In this document: positions 33,533 through 42,218 of the stretch, one piece after another
Position numbering within the stretch: position 1 is the stretch's first letter
Layout of the letters: each line of letters opens with the position of its first letter
Assembly: GCA_002327785.1 (NCBI GenBank)
Contig: DCUI01000314.1
Coordinates: forward strand, 1 to 45,829
Reading direction: 5' to 3'
From: Phycisphaerales bacterium UBA2218
GTDB lineage: Bacteria > Planctomycetota > Phycisphaerae > Sedimentisphaerales > Anaerobacaceae
Length of the DNA stretch: 45,829 bases
Position numbers and translations under genes: made by a program
The notes under the pieces: model-generated
Seen by the model: the letters and a program-made list of their open reading frames with translations, nothing else
Told to the model about the DNA's origin: nothing
Databases searched by the model: none

Positions 33533-33706
33533 ATCCGCAGATTTCGCCGATTGACGCAGATTTCCGATCTGTCATTGCGAGCGGAGCGCGGCAATCTGTC
33601 TTCTCTTCACCACGAAGGGCACGAAGCACACGAAGGAAGGCGGGCCGCCTGATTTGAGAGACACATGGAAAAGGCGATAGCGGTAGGGTGTGCTATGCAC
33701 ACCGCT
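33533..33706 (+). repeat. Mosaic of intergenic repeats upstream of the two-gene cassette
   Basis: Three parts are recognisable: ATCCGCAGATTTCGCCGATT (33533 on), GTCATTGCGAGCGGAGCG (about 33571 on) with CACCACGAAGGGCACGAAG, and a 42-base unit at 33665-33706 with the hairpin GGTGTGC-TAT-GCACACC. The first part is similar to 37557-37586 and the last to 42134-42178. The remaining stretch to 33874 shows nothing that I can support. Confidence 0.65.
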
Positions 33707-33874
33707 TCAAATAGCCAGAAGAAATGCTCGGCAGATCCTCCATCTTTGAAAATACGTTCAAGGTTAGAACCCCAAATCTCAGCCCCGGATTCCCGCATCT
33801 TTCCGCTTGCCCTACCAGAGCCGTGCCATTACAACTGTCCTCGTAGAAGCATTGACTGAGTCGCTCGAAAGATA

Positions 33875-34654
33875 ATGTCGGCGTTATGCGTTGCGCCGAA
33901 GTGCGGGGAAGAACAACGGGAGCAAAAGACAGCAATGCCACAGGACGGCGGACGGGATGGTCAGAGACAGCCAGTCGTATCTGCATCAATCGGAGACAAT
34001 GCCTTCTGGACAAGGCAGCGTCGCGAGCTGATCCGGTGGATGGAGGACCGAGCACCTTCATTTGTGCAAGGCTACATTGGTGCGGTGCTGTTGTTGCACA
34101 TGCCTTCGTTCCCAGCACGGGTGCATTTCATTTGTCACGTAGTTCGAGACATCTACTGGAAACTCCCGACAATTGTCGGCGCAAAATCCAAGCAACGTCC
34201 GCCTGAGGTCTTTCCGAATATGGTGAAGGAACTTGCCGAGCGTTGGCGAAAGTTCCCTGCTCCCGGACCGATTGTTGCCGGTAAGCCGAATTCCGAATTC
34301 ACCGTAAGTGCTCAGGTCTATCGTTACATAGAGGAGATCGTACGGAAGAGCGTCGAGATTCAGGATCAGCCGTCCGTAGGTAAGCAACTCGCCATCGCGC
34401 TGTTTCGCTCCCTTGATCGGCGAGACGAGGAACTCATCCAGCCATGGATCATCGGGTCTTTCGATGCTGAGTATGACTTCTTTGTCAAGAGAGCTCATCT
34501 CTCGCATAGTGTCGACAAGATACCGAATGAAGACGGCCTAATCGAGCACTTTGAGGGTTTTGAGCGAGCCTTCCATTCCTTGGTAGGTCCGTATTTCACG
34601 GGTAAGGAAGAACTTGATGCGATCCTTCAAGACACCAACCAAGCAGCAGATTGA
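33875..34654 (+). CDS. Uncharacterised protein, first gene of a two-gene cassette
   Basis: The 259-residue product (ATG 33875; ATG 33935 is a possible later start, giving 239 residues) is soluble-looking, with no signal peptide or membrane span. It is predicted helical by eye, with ELIRWMEDRAPSFVQGYIGAV near the start and an acidic C-terminal half ending FHSLVGPYFTGKEELDAIL. I see no nuclease, ATPase or DNA-binding motif. The stop (34652-34654) lies inside the next gene, which begins at 34617, so the two are translationally coupled and their products probably act together. The surroundings (tRNA-His, repeats and a restriction-modification system upstream) suggest an accessory or defence-type function, but that is inference only. 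Confidence 0.7.
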   Translation: MSALCVAPKCGEEQREQKTAMPQDGGRDGQRQPVVSASIGDNAFWTRQRRELIRWMEDRAPSFVQGYIGAVLLLHMPSFPARVHFICHVVRDIYWKLPTIVGAKSKQRPPEVFPNMVKELAERWRKFPAPGPIVAGKPNSEFTVSAQVYRYIEEIVRKSVEIQDQPSVGKQLAIALFRSLDRRDEELIQPWIIGSFDAEYDFFVKRAHLSHSVDKIPNEDGLIEHFEGFERAFHSLVGPYFTGKEELDAILQDTNQAAD

Positions 34655-37478
34655 AACGGCCATCCAGCGCATGCGGTCGCCTGAGTTCGCCGCATATTTT
34701 CTATCGCGACTAGACAATCCACAATGGATTCCAGCACTGCATGAGAATGGTCTGCTCGCCAGCCCGCCCGCGGCGATTCCGGTCGAAGGTGGAGGCATAC
34801 GATATCCCCATTGGCCGGTGTCCAAGTACCTGGCCCGCATGGCTCTAGAGGCTCCTCGTGAAGTGGCGGACATCTTTGCTAAGATAGAGACGGATAACGC
34901 ATCTATCATTGGCGACATGCTGGACGCAGCCTTGGCGATGCCGGCGGGTGACTCTGCCCGTCTCGTTCCAACGATTTGTACCGCTGCACGGGCGGGCAGG
35001 CTGTGGATTCACTTCAAGGATGCGAGCGATCTGTGCGTGCGTTTGGCACAGGGCGGGGAGTTCGACGCAGCGATGGAATTGGCAGAGGTCCTATTCATGC
35101 CTCAAGCGGAGGAAGGCCGGAGAGGACCAAGACAGCGAGATCAATATTGGTACAAGGATGGATTGAAAAAGGTGATCCCCGTCTTGGCTGGGCCATGCGC
35201 ACACGTTTTTCTTCCGAAACTGTGCGATTGGCTGAATGCATCGGTCCGTGCAAGGATGAGCAAGGACGCCGGCCACGAGACTGGGTCTGACTATTCATAC
35301 ATTTGGCGTCCCGCAATCGAGGAGCACGGACAGAATCAAAGTTACAACTTTGCGGGTGTCATGGTTGGCTTTGTCAGGGAAGGTTTCGAGCAGGCAATAA
35401 GAAGTGTATCCATCACCCTGGAAGAGGCGCTTCAGATCGTTGATCATTACTCATATCTCATCTTCAAGCGTATGAGGATTCACCTTATTGGGCAGTTTGC
35501 GGAGCAGAACTGCCCTCTGGTTCGACAGGTTATGCTTGATCGTGAACTCTTCAACGACTATGAATGCAAACATGAATACGCAATGCTGGTCGGCAAACGG
35601 TTTTCCATGCTTGAATCTGCTGAGCAGGCGGAATGGCTTGGGTGGGTTCGCAATGGCCCACAGGGAGAGGATGCCGAGGCGTTGGATGAGCCAGACGACC
35701 ATGCCCTGAGCCAACGTCGGCGCGATTACTGGCGCTTCAAGCGTTTGCATTGGGTGCGGGACTATCTCGGCGGTGAAGACAAGCGTTTCTATCAGGAGAT
35801 GCTTGAGAAGCACGGTGAGCCGGATATGGCCGATTTGAACGTCCGCGTGGGTCCAGCGAGATACGGCTCTGATAGCCCGATGACAGTGGACGAACTCCGT
35901 GGAAGGACGTTTGAGCAGGCGGTTGATGTGGTTTCATCATGGAAGCCTCAAGGGTCACGGTTCAGCGGGCCTGATATCGAGGGGCTTGCTTCGACGTTCG
36001 GGCAGTATCTCGCGACCGATCCAGAACAGTTCTCCCTCAAGGCTCGGGTTCTGATTGACCGGCCGGCGTCGTTCGTCCGTAAGTTCATCAGTCACATGAC
36101 TGATGCGATGAAGACCGGACGACAGATTGACTTGGCTACGGTGCTCGACTTGTGCCGTTGGGTAATTTCGCGTCCGCTTGAGGAGCGTACCACACCTGAG
36201 CAGGAAGATGAGGTCCTGGTTGACGAGAACTGGCAATGGACTCGCGATGAAATCTCAAGACTTGTAGAGAACGTCTGCAAGGCGAAAAAAGGGGATCTGC
36301 CAAGATATGCGATAGGTACATTTCGGCAGTCTGTTTGGGATCTGATCAAAGAGTTGGCCCACGATCCTGCCAAATCATACATATTGCAGGACACTTCTCA
36401 GGATGATCCACGGACCCACGACTATCTTGACCTTGGGATCAACTCGCCACGCGGCAAGGCAGTCTGGGCGGGACTTGAGTATGCCCGGTGGGTCGCAAAT
36501 CAGATTAAACGAGCCGATGGAGGAGAAGAGTATATCCCCAACGGTTTCGCTGCTATGCCCGAAGTACGCGAGATGTTGGAATGGCAGATCGCTCCTGAGA
36601 ATAGGACCATCGAGGCCATGTCAGTGATCGGATCACTTACCGGCTTAATCTATTGGATCGATAAGCAATGGCTGACAGCCAACGTTCATCGATTGTTCGA
36701 TTTGGATGCAATTGAGAACACCCCATCGGTTGTTCATGGATGGGTAGCATGGAACGCATTTCTTGCGTGGGTGCGACCGCATATCGAGTACTATCGCATT
36801 CTCGAGTCCCAGTTTTCCTATGCTGTGGGGCAAGCGGCAAAGGTTGAACTGCCCGAACGCAGCCAGGAGCAGCCGATGTATCATCTCGGGGAACACATAG
36901 TGCTCCTGTATGGAAGGGGGCAACTTGGCTTGGATGATGACGATGCCCTTCTCAGGCGCTTCGTCCAAGACGCGAACCGAGATATCAGACGCCACGCGAT
37001 TGGTTTCATTGGAGAAACCCTTGAGGGTGACAAAGAGGTTCCGAATGAGATCATCGCACGCTTCATGTCTCTGTGGGACCTTTACTGGGCTGGTCCTGGC
37101 AAGAAAGATGCCGAAGAAGACCCGAACGCGTGTCTTTTTGGCCCGTGGTTCTCATGTGGCCGATTCCCTGAGCAGTGGGCTTTGGATCGCTTGGCGGATT
37201 ATGTCCAGGTGGTCCCAGCGCCCGAGGCGGACCACACCATAGCCGAGAGGCTTGCTAAGGCCGCACATGTCGACGTCGTGAAGTCGGTCCAAATCCTCGA
37301 CCGGATTGCCCGCGGTGATTGTGAAGGCTGGCGGATTTACGGATGGCTTGATTCAGCGAAAGAGATTCTCAGGCAGGCAATGAGGACACCCGGTGAGGCC
37401 AGAGAGCGTGCGATGGCTCTGATCGACTATTTGGGTCGTCGAGGTTACACCGACTTCGGCCAACTTCTCAGGGAGTAA
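34617..37478 (+). CDS. Large uncharacterised protein, second gene of a two-gene cassette
   Basis: The 953-residue product starts at ATG 34617 with AAGGAAG six bases upstream, inside the end of the previous gene (38-base overlap). It is soluble, Trp-rich and apparently all helical, with HEAT/ARM-like segments such as DIRRHAIGFIGETLEG and TPGEARERAMALIDYLGRRG. No Walker A motif, HExxH, nuclease or methyltransferase motif was found. The N-terminus (QRMRSPEFAAYFLSRLDNPQW, PHWPVSKYLARMALEAP) reminds me, from memory only, of parts of large uncharacterised NTPase-associated proteins in which the ATPase domain precedes this type of sequence; here that domain is absent. Base composition seems less GC-rich than the ppdK gene next door, consistent with transfer. 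Function unknown. Confidence 0.75.
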   Translation: MRSFKTPTKQQIETAIQRMRSPEFAAYFLSRLDNPQWIPALHENGLLASPPAAIPVEGGGIRYPHWPVSKYLARMALEAPREVADIFAKIETDNASIIGDMLDAALAMPAGDSARLVPTICTAARAGRLWIHFKDASDLCVRLAQGGEFDAAMELAEVLFMPQAEEGRRGPRQRDQYWYKDGLKKVIPVLAGPCAHVFLPKLCDWLNASVRARMSKDAGHETGSDYSYIWRPAIEEHGQNQSYNFAGVMVGFVREGFEQAIRSVSITLEEALQIVDHYSYLIFKRMRIHLIGQFAEQNCPLVRQVMLDRELFNDYECKHEYAMLVGKRFSMLESAEQAEWLGWVRNGPQGEDAEALDEPDDHALSQRRRDYWRFKRLHWVRDYLGGEDKRFYQEMLEKHGEPDMADLNVRVGPARYGSDSPMTVDELRGRTFEQAVDVVSSWKPQGSRFSGPDIEGLASTFGQYLATDPEQFSLKARVLIDRPASFVRKFISHMTDAMKTGRQIDLATVLDLCRWVISRPLEERTTPEQEDEVLVDENWQWTRDEISRLVENVCKAKKGDLPRYAIGTFRQSVWDLIKELAHDPAKSYILQDTSQDDPRTHDYLDLGINSPRGKAVWAGLEYARWVANQIKRADGGEEYIPNGFAAMPEVREMLEWQIAPENRTIEAMSVIGSLTGLIYWIDKQWLTANVHRLFDLDAIENTPSVVHGWVAWNAFLAWVRPHIEYYRILESQFSYAVGQAAKVELPERSQEQPMYHLGEHIVLLYGRGQLGLDDDDALLRRFVQDANRDIRRHAIGFIGETLEGDKEVPNEIIARFMSLWDLYWAGPGKKDAEEDPNACLFGPWFSCGRFPEQWALDRLADYVQVVPAPEADHTIAERLAKAAHVDVVKSVQILDRIARGDCEGWRIYGWLDSAKEILRQAMRTPGEARERAMALIDYLGRRGYTDFGQLLRE

Positions 37479-37556
37479 TTCGAAAAGAATTCCGGGGATG
37501 CCTCACTCTTTTCGACCTCGAATTGAGTACATTGCCTCTGAAGACCAAGAGGAGGC

Positions 37557-37749
37557 ATCCGCAGACCTCGCTGATTTGCGCCGATCGCCGACTGGTCATT
37601 CCTGCGAAGGGCCTGCCCTCGACCCTCGATCAAGTCGAGGGAGGGTTCTCATCGGGGGCAGGAATCCATACATTCACCACAGAGACACAGAGGCCACTGA
37701 GAAGAGGATGCCGAACATTGAGCTCCATGTTCTCCGAGCCTCTGTGGCG
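37557..37749 (+). repeat. Mosaic of intergenic repeats downstream of the two-gene cassette
   Basis: It begins ATCCGCAGACCTCGCTGATT, a relative of 33533-33562, then has the hairpin CCCTCGA-TCAAG-TCGAGGG (37623-37641) inside an ATTCCTGC/GCAGGAAT inverted pair (37596-37665), then CACCACAGAGACACAGAGG with its partial complement GAGCCTCTGTGGCG. The rest of the 664-base gap (37479-38142) holds only the promoter at 37951. Open frames here of up to 161 codons are not believable genes. Confidence 0.6.
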
Positions 37750-37950
37750 CGTTTTCCCGACTTCGTCGTGTTGGAGGCTGGTTGCAGCTATCCCATCGTT
37801 GAAGCCTGTTTGGGGCGGTCAGGCCGCGAGGTATCCTAACAATGTGAAATGTGTCGGCGTGACTTGGTCCGCCCGCGGACCCACGGGCCGGCTGTTGGAT
37901 GGTCACGCGCCGGAGAATGCGCCTGACGCCCTGATTCTCTCCACTGCGGA

Positions 37951-37980
37951 TGGACAGCCTCCTGCCTTGGATGTTATACT
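37951..37980 (+). promoter_or_regulatory. Predicted promoter for the Gfo/Idh gene
   Basis: TGGACA at 37951-37956 and TATACT at 37975-37980 are 18 bases apart. The gene starts at GTG 38143, leaving a leader of about 155 bases. Confidence 0.45.
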
Positions 37981-38142
37981 TCTTGATAGTTCGTGGCGTA
38001 TCTCGTAGGATTGTTGGCGACGTAGGGGAGTAGTTGTATTGTGTGGCCGTGCAGATGGAGAATGTCAGATTGAGCACGTGAGGTTCAGAATCGACACGAC
38101 TCAAAGCCATTATCCACACTGACCCCAGGAAAGGATCAACAC

Positions 38143-39387
38143 GTGGCAAACGACATGAGCAAATCAGCGAAGGACCCGGGCGTGTCTCTGGGTCGAAGGG
38201 CGTTTCTGAAAGCGACGACGGCATCGGTGGCGCTGCCTTACCTGATCCCGGCTTCGGCGATGGGCAACGCCGGCAGCACCGCGCCGAGCAACCGGATCGT
38301 GATGGCGGGCATCGGCCTGGGCAACATGGGCGGGGGCGATCTGGAGTCGTTCCTGGGTCGGGGCGACGTACAGTACGTTGCCGTCTGCGACGTGAAAAGG
38401 GACGTTCGCGACGGCAGAATGAACCATGTGAACGAGAAATGCGGCAATAAGGACTGTAAAGCCTATCATGACTTCCGCGAGGTTCTGGCACGCGGCGACA
38501 TCGACGCGGTGCACTGCGCCACGCCGGATCATTGGCACGCGATCATCGTGATCGAGGCATGCCGCAACGGGAAGGACATCTACTGTCAGAAGCCCGAGAC
38601 CAAGACGCTCCGCGAAGGCAAGCTGATGATCGACGCAGCCCGGCGTTACAGTCGGGTCGTATCCGGCGGCAGCCAGCGCGTGCTGGAGGACTACCGCAAA
38701 ACGGTGGATGCCTGCTGGAGCGGGAGCAAGGGCCTCGTCAAGTCGATCAACGTCAACGTGGGTCCGTTCCCGGCGGACTGCAACAAGAAAGGGGAGCCGA
38801 TCCCCGACGGATTCGACTGGGACATGTGGCTGGGTCCCGCCCCCTGGGCGCCCTACCATCCCCACCGGTGCAGCGGCAGTTACAACATCGACGGCACGAG
38901 CTGGCGGTCGTTCAAGGATTACTCCGGCGGCGGCATGACCGACTGGGGTGCCCATCATTTCGGCGGCGCGACGTTCGCCATCGACGTCCGGGAGCTGGAG
39001 CCCGAGGAAGTCATCTTCCACAACGAAGACGGCAAGAAGTTCGCGACCTGCCGCTATCCGAACGGCAAACTCCTTCACCACAACTACCCTGGCCGAGGGA
39101 ATCTCGATGTGGAAGGCACGAGTGCGCAAGGCCCCTCGAAGCCGGTCCCCGGCTACGCCGGCACCGGCGGCATCTACGGCGACTTCATCGACTGCGTCAA
39201 GACGCGCGGAAGGCCCTTCCGGGACATCGAATTCGCGGTCCACACCGCAACCGTGTGCCACCTGTTCCTCATCGCCTATGAATTGGAGCGGTCCTTGAAA
39301 TGGGATACGGCCAAACAGCGGTTCGTTAACGACGGCGAAGCCAATCGCCTTGTCGACGTGGCACGACGAGAGCCCTGGGTGATTTAA
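38143..39387 (+). CDS. Tat-exported Gfo/Idh/MocA family oxidoreductase
   Basis: GTG 38143 has AAAGGA seven bases upstream and gives 414 residues; ATG 38155 is an alternative. The N-terminus holds a twin-arginine signal (GRRAFLKATTASVALPYLIP). The NAD(P) site reads IVMAGIGLGNMGGGDLESF, followed by VAVCDVKRDVR, and the catalytic region has HCATPDHWHAIIVIEAC and KDIYCQKPETKTLREG. The C-terminal domain contains DYSGGGMTDWGAHHFG, a typical planctomycete sequence with clustered His. Such proteins act on sugar or inositol derivatives; how the exported protein keeps its nucleotide is unclear, but Tat export carries folded proteins with cofactor. It is followed after 32 bases by a HEAT-repeat gene. 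Confidence 0.92.
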   Translation: MANDMSKSAKDPGVSLGRRAFLKATTASVALPYLIPASAMGNAGSTAPSNRIVMAGIGLGNMGGGDLESFLGRGDVQYVAVCDVKRDVRDGRMNHVNEKCGNKDCKAYHDFREVLARGDIDAVHCATPDHWHAIIVIEACRNGKDIYCQKPETKTLREGKLMIDAARRYSRVVSGGSQRVLEDYRKTVDACWSGSKGLVKSINVNVGPFPADCNKKGEPIPDGFDWDMWLGPAPWAPYHPHRCSGSYNIDGTSWRSFKDYSGGGMTDWGAHHFGGATFAIDVRELEPEEVIFHNEDGKKFATCRYPNGKLLHHNYPGRGNLDVEGTSAQGPSKPVPGYAGTGGIYGDFIDCVKTRGRPFRDIEFAVHTATVCHLFLIAYELERSLKWDTAKQRFVNDGEANRLVDVARREPWVI

Positions 39388-39419
39388 GAACGCGATGGTT
39401 GCGATAAGGAGACTCGATC

Positions 39420-40214
39420 ATGACGAGTGAGCAGACTGCAAGAATGACACTGGTGGCTGGAGCGACCGCCGTGACGGCTGTCAAGGTCATGGCCCAGACG
39501 GATTCGGCCGCAGTGGACCAGGCATTCGACGCGCTGAAGACCTATGACTGGGGCGCAGACCCCGCGACCTTGAAGCCGATCAATCAGGCGATCATCGCCA
39601 CGCACGGCGATACGGCCGCGCGCGAGGCGCTGGAAAGGAGGTTGGTGGACGCACTCACCGGCGGCATCTCGCGATCCGCACAGGATTCTGTGTGCCGCAG
39701 GCTGAGGGTTGTGGGTACGACCCGGTCGATCAAAGCCCTCGCCGCTCTTCTGCCGGCCGAGGGGACCTCGCACATCGCACGCTACGCTCTGGAACGCATT
39801 CCGGACGAGAAGGCGACTGTGGCATTGCGGGACGCGCTGCCACAGGTCAGCAGCAAGCTCAAGCCGGGCATCATCGGCGCGCTGGGTGTGCGCCGCGACA
39901 GCAGGAGCATCGAGGCCATCTCGAAGTTCCTCGGCGACTCCGACATGCAGGTCGCCCGGGCCGCGGCCCAATCGCTGGGCCTGATCGGCACGCCGGCTGC
40001 GGCTAAGGAACTGAGCCGGTTCGCAAAGAACGCGTCTGCCAACATGAAGATACCGGTCGCCGATGCCTGCCTGATCTGTGCCGAGCGGTTGCTGGCGGAT
40101 GGCGACAAGTCCGGAGCAATCGCTCTCTACGAACAACTCAGAGGCGATGACCAGCCCACGCACGTCAAGATTGCGGCCATGAAAGGAATGCTGACCGCCA
40201 CGACCAAGAAGTAA
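39420..40214 (+). CDS. Secreted HEAT-repeat protein
   Basis: AAGGAG lies about eight bases before ATG 39420. The 264-residue product has a short hydrophobic N-terminus (MTLVAGATAVTAVKVMAQ) that may be a signal peptide. The body contains HEAT/PBS-lyase-like repeats: STRSIKALAALLPAEG-type helix pairs (here VVGTTRSIKALAALLPAEG), DEKATVALRDALPQVSSKLK, GALGVRRDSRSIEAISKFL and SLGLIGTPAAAKELSRFAK. These form a helical scaffold without enzyme residues. In planctomycete genomes such genes commonly accompany Gfo/Idh genes, from general memory, and this one is probably in the same operon as the upstream dehydrogenase. Confidence 0.8.
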   Translation: MTSEQTARMTLVAGATAVTAVKVMAQTDSAAVDQAFDALKTYDWGADPATLKPINQAIIATHGDTAAREALERRLVDALTGGISRSAQDSVCRRLRVVGTTRSIKALAALLPAEGTSHIARYALERIPDEKATVALRDALPQVSSKLKPGIIGALGVRRDSRSIEAISKFLGDSDMQVARAAAQSLGLIGTPAAAKELSRFAKNASANMKIPVADACLICAERLLADGDKSGAIALYEQLRGDDQPTHVKIAAMKGMLTATTKK

Positions 40215-40399
40215 GGCCGCACGGCGGGTAAACCGACGGGTGAGTTCAGGAAGTCTCGGAGAAATCTGGCTCATTTCGAACTCAGACTGAAGATACATGG
40301 GGCGTTTGCCTCGACGGTATCGATGAGCGCCAAGCCATAGAGAACGTGGATGCAGACTCGTGTGGCCGCGCTCGAGTCGCTTGGATGTGGGAGGTCAAT

Positions 40400-41992
40400 A
40401 TGCGTGCAGGGAATCGGAAGGACGATGGCTGCCAGATGCGGCACACGTGCAACGATAGCGCAAAGGCCGGCCTGGCCATGAGCCGTCGCAGTCTTCTGGG
40501 CGGGCTCGGAGCGGTAGCGGCTGTCGGCGGTCTGAACGCAGCGAATTCGTCGCAAGGCAAGTCGGGGCAAGCCGGACGGACCGTGAAGGGCGAGCCTCTG
40601 CCCAAGGGACGCGCCCTTCGTGTGCAGCCTGCCCTGATGTACAATCTGGAGCAGCGGCAGGAGAAGACGAGCTGGCGCAGCTACGGCGGGCTGTGTACCG
40701 AGGCGGACGTCACAGCCGAGATCGGTCGTATCACAGGAGAGTTGCAGCGATTTACTGAAAAGGCGGAGTTCCCGGTCACGATGCTACCCCTGATAAGCGT
40801 AAGGGACGAGGGCGCGGCCCGGCAAGTCGCGGGGACCGATGCGGATGTGATCGTTCTGTATGCGGCGTCGGGCGGGACGAACATCGTGAACATCGTGGCC
40901 GCCTCCAAAAGCCCGATGATTATGTTCATCCGTCACAGATCCGGACCGTTCTACCTGTGGTATGAGATCGCCCATTGGCGATTCCTGCGGCAGAACGGCG
41001 ACACATTCGCCGTCGCCAACGCGGATACGCAGGACATCGTCGTCGACGATTATGGCGAGCTGCTGTGGCGACTGCGGGCTCTCTATGGGTTGGCCAATGC
41101 CAAGGGGACCAGGATGCTCGCCATTGGCGGCCTCGTGGCATACAGCGAGCCGGCCCAGCTCAACGGCCCTGCCCACGCCAAGGAGGTCTGGGGGTACCAG
41201 ATCGAGAGTATCACGGAAGAGCAATTCGCCGAGCATCTCGCGAAGGCCCGCAGCGATCCGAAGATGGTAAAGGAGGCCGAGCGGCAGGCCGACGGACTGC
41301 TCTCGACGCCGAACGTTGTCCTGCAGACCGAGCGAAGGTTTGTCGTCAATTCCTGCCTGGCCTGGGCGGTCTGCGAGCAGTTGATGGCCCGGACGGGGGC
41401 TTCGAATTTCGGCTTCGGCCGATGCATGGGCCGGCCTGTGATCGAAATGCTGGATACGCCGCCATGCTTGGTACTGAGTCTGGCCAACGATGCGGGGTAT
41501 ACGGCCTATTGTCATACGGATCTGTCGCACACCCTGCCCGGCGTCCTCATGCGGTGGATCGCGGGAAGGCCGACGTTCGTATGCAACTCCCATTTCCCGC
41601 ACGACGGCATCTTCACGGTTGCGCACTGTGCGGCCCCAAGAAAAATGAACGGCGTGGACTACGAGCCCGCCACGATCATGACCCATTATGAATCGGATTA
41701 CGGCGCCGCCTGCCGGGTCGAGTATACAAAGGGACAGACGGTCACGGTCGTGATTCCGAACTTGCGTTGCAGCAAGTGGCGGGGTTTCCGAGGGACCGTC
41801 GTCGAGTCGCCTGCGTTCCCCGCCTGCCGGTCCCAGATCGAGATCGCGATTGACGGCAACTGGCGCCGCCTGGCGGCCGAGATGGAAGGCTTCCACACCC
41901 AGATCATCTACGGCGACTACCTCCGGGAGATCGGCTACGCCCTCAAGAGACTGGGCAAGGTCGAATGGCAGTCCTACAGCGACATTGCGTGA
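40400..41992 (+). CDS. Tat-exported L-fucose/L-arabinose isomerase-like protein
   Basis: GGAGG lies about five bases before ATG 40400, giving 530 residues; a start at 40478 would give a shorter leader. A twin-arginine signal MSRRSLLGGLGAVAAVGGL is present. The mature protein resembles fucose-isomerase-like sugar isomerases in its central part: DVIVLYAASGGTNIVNIVAAS, FYLWYEIAHWRFLRQ and VDDYGELLWRLRALYGLANAKGTRMLAIGG. The later half has CMGRPVIEMLDTPPCLVLSLANDAG and TFVCNSHFPHDGIFTVAHC with His and Cys residues that may bind metal. Isomerase activity is not certain, and an exported isomerase is unusual. The next gene also encodes a Tat-exported sugar- or peptide-type enzyme. Confidence 0.7.
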   Translation: MRAGNRKDDGCQMRHTCNDSAKAGLAMSRRSLLGGLGAVAAVGGLNAANSSQGKSGQAGRTVKGEPLPKGRALRVQPALMYNLEQRQEKTSWRSYGGLCTEADVTAEIGRITGELQRFTEKAEFPVTMLPLISVRDEGAARQVAGTDADVIVLYAASGGTNIVNIVAASKSPMIMFIRHRSGPFYLWYEIAHWRFLRQNGDTFAVANADTQDIVVDDYGELLWRLRALYGLANAKGTRMLAIGGLVAYSEPAQLNGPAHAKEVWGYQIESITEEQFAEHLAKARSDPKMVKEAERQADGLLSTPNVVLQTERRFVVNSCLAWAVCEQLMARTGASNFGFGRCMGRPVIEMLDTPPCLVLSLANDAGYTAYCHTDLSHTLPGVLMRWIAGRPTFVCNSHFPHDGIFTVAHCAAPRKMNGVDYEPATIMTHYESDYGAACRVEYTKGQTVTVVIPNLRCSKWRGFRGTVVESPAFPACRSQIEIAIDGNWRRLAAEMEGFHTQIIYGDYLREIGYALKRLGKVEWQSYSDIA

Positions 41993-42063
41993 GATTCCTG
42001 CATTTGCAGGATGCGGGGCGAGATACAGCCGCGGGTGAACCCCGATGGACGCGGATTCCCGGC

Positions 42064-42178
42064 GTGTCATTCCTGCGAAGAGCTTCTCACCGCGAAGGGC
42101 ACAAAGGGTGACAGACGGGCCGATTCGGGACGCATGGCCGAAAAGGCGACAGCGGTAGGGTGTGCTGTGCATACCGCT
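42064..42178 (+). repeat. Mosaic of intergenic repeats upstream of the epimerase gene
   Basis: It contains GTCATTCCTGCGAAGAGC, CACCGCGAAGGGCACAAAG and a 45-base unit at 42134-42178 with GGTGTGC-TGT-GCATACC, nearly identical to 33665-33706. In both places the unit ends shortly before or upstream of a gene on the + strand. Confidence 0.65.
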
Positions 42179-42218
42179 CTTTTCGTGTGCGACGACTGTA
42201 GATATTTGGAAACGCGAT

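Noticed and set aside
33424..37600. tRNA-His 3' end as an integration site for the two-gene cassette
   Set aside because: No second copy of the tRNA 3' end was found downstream and there is no integrase gene, so an attL/attR pair cannot be supported.
37498..38008. Two open frames of 113 and 161 codons after the cassette
   Set aside because: They overlap each other in repeat sequence and promoter, with no ribosome-binding site and biased composition.
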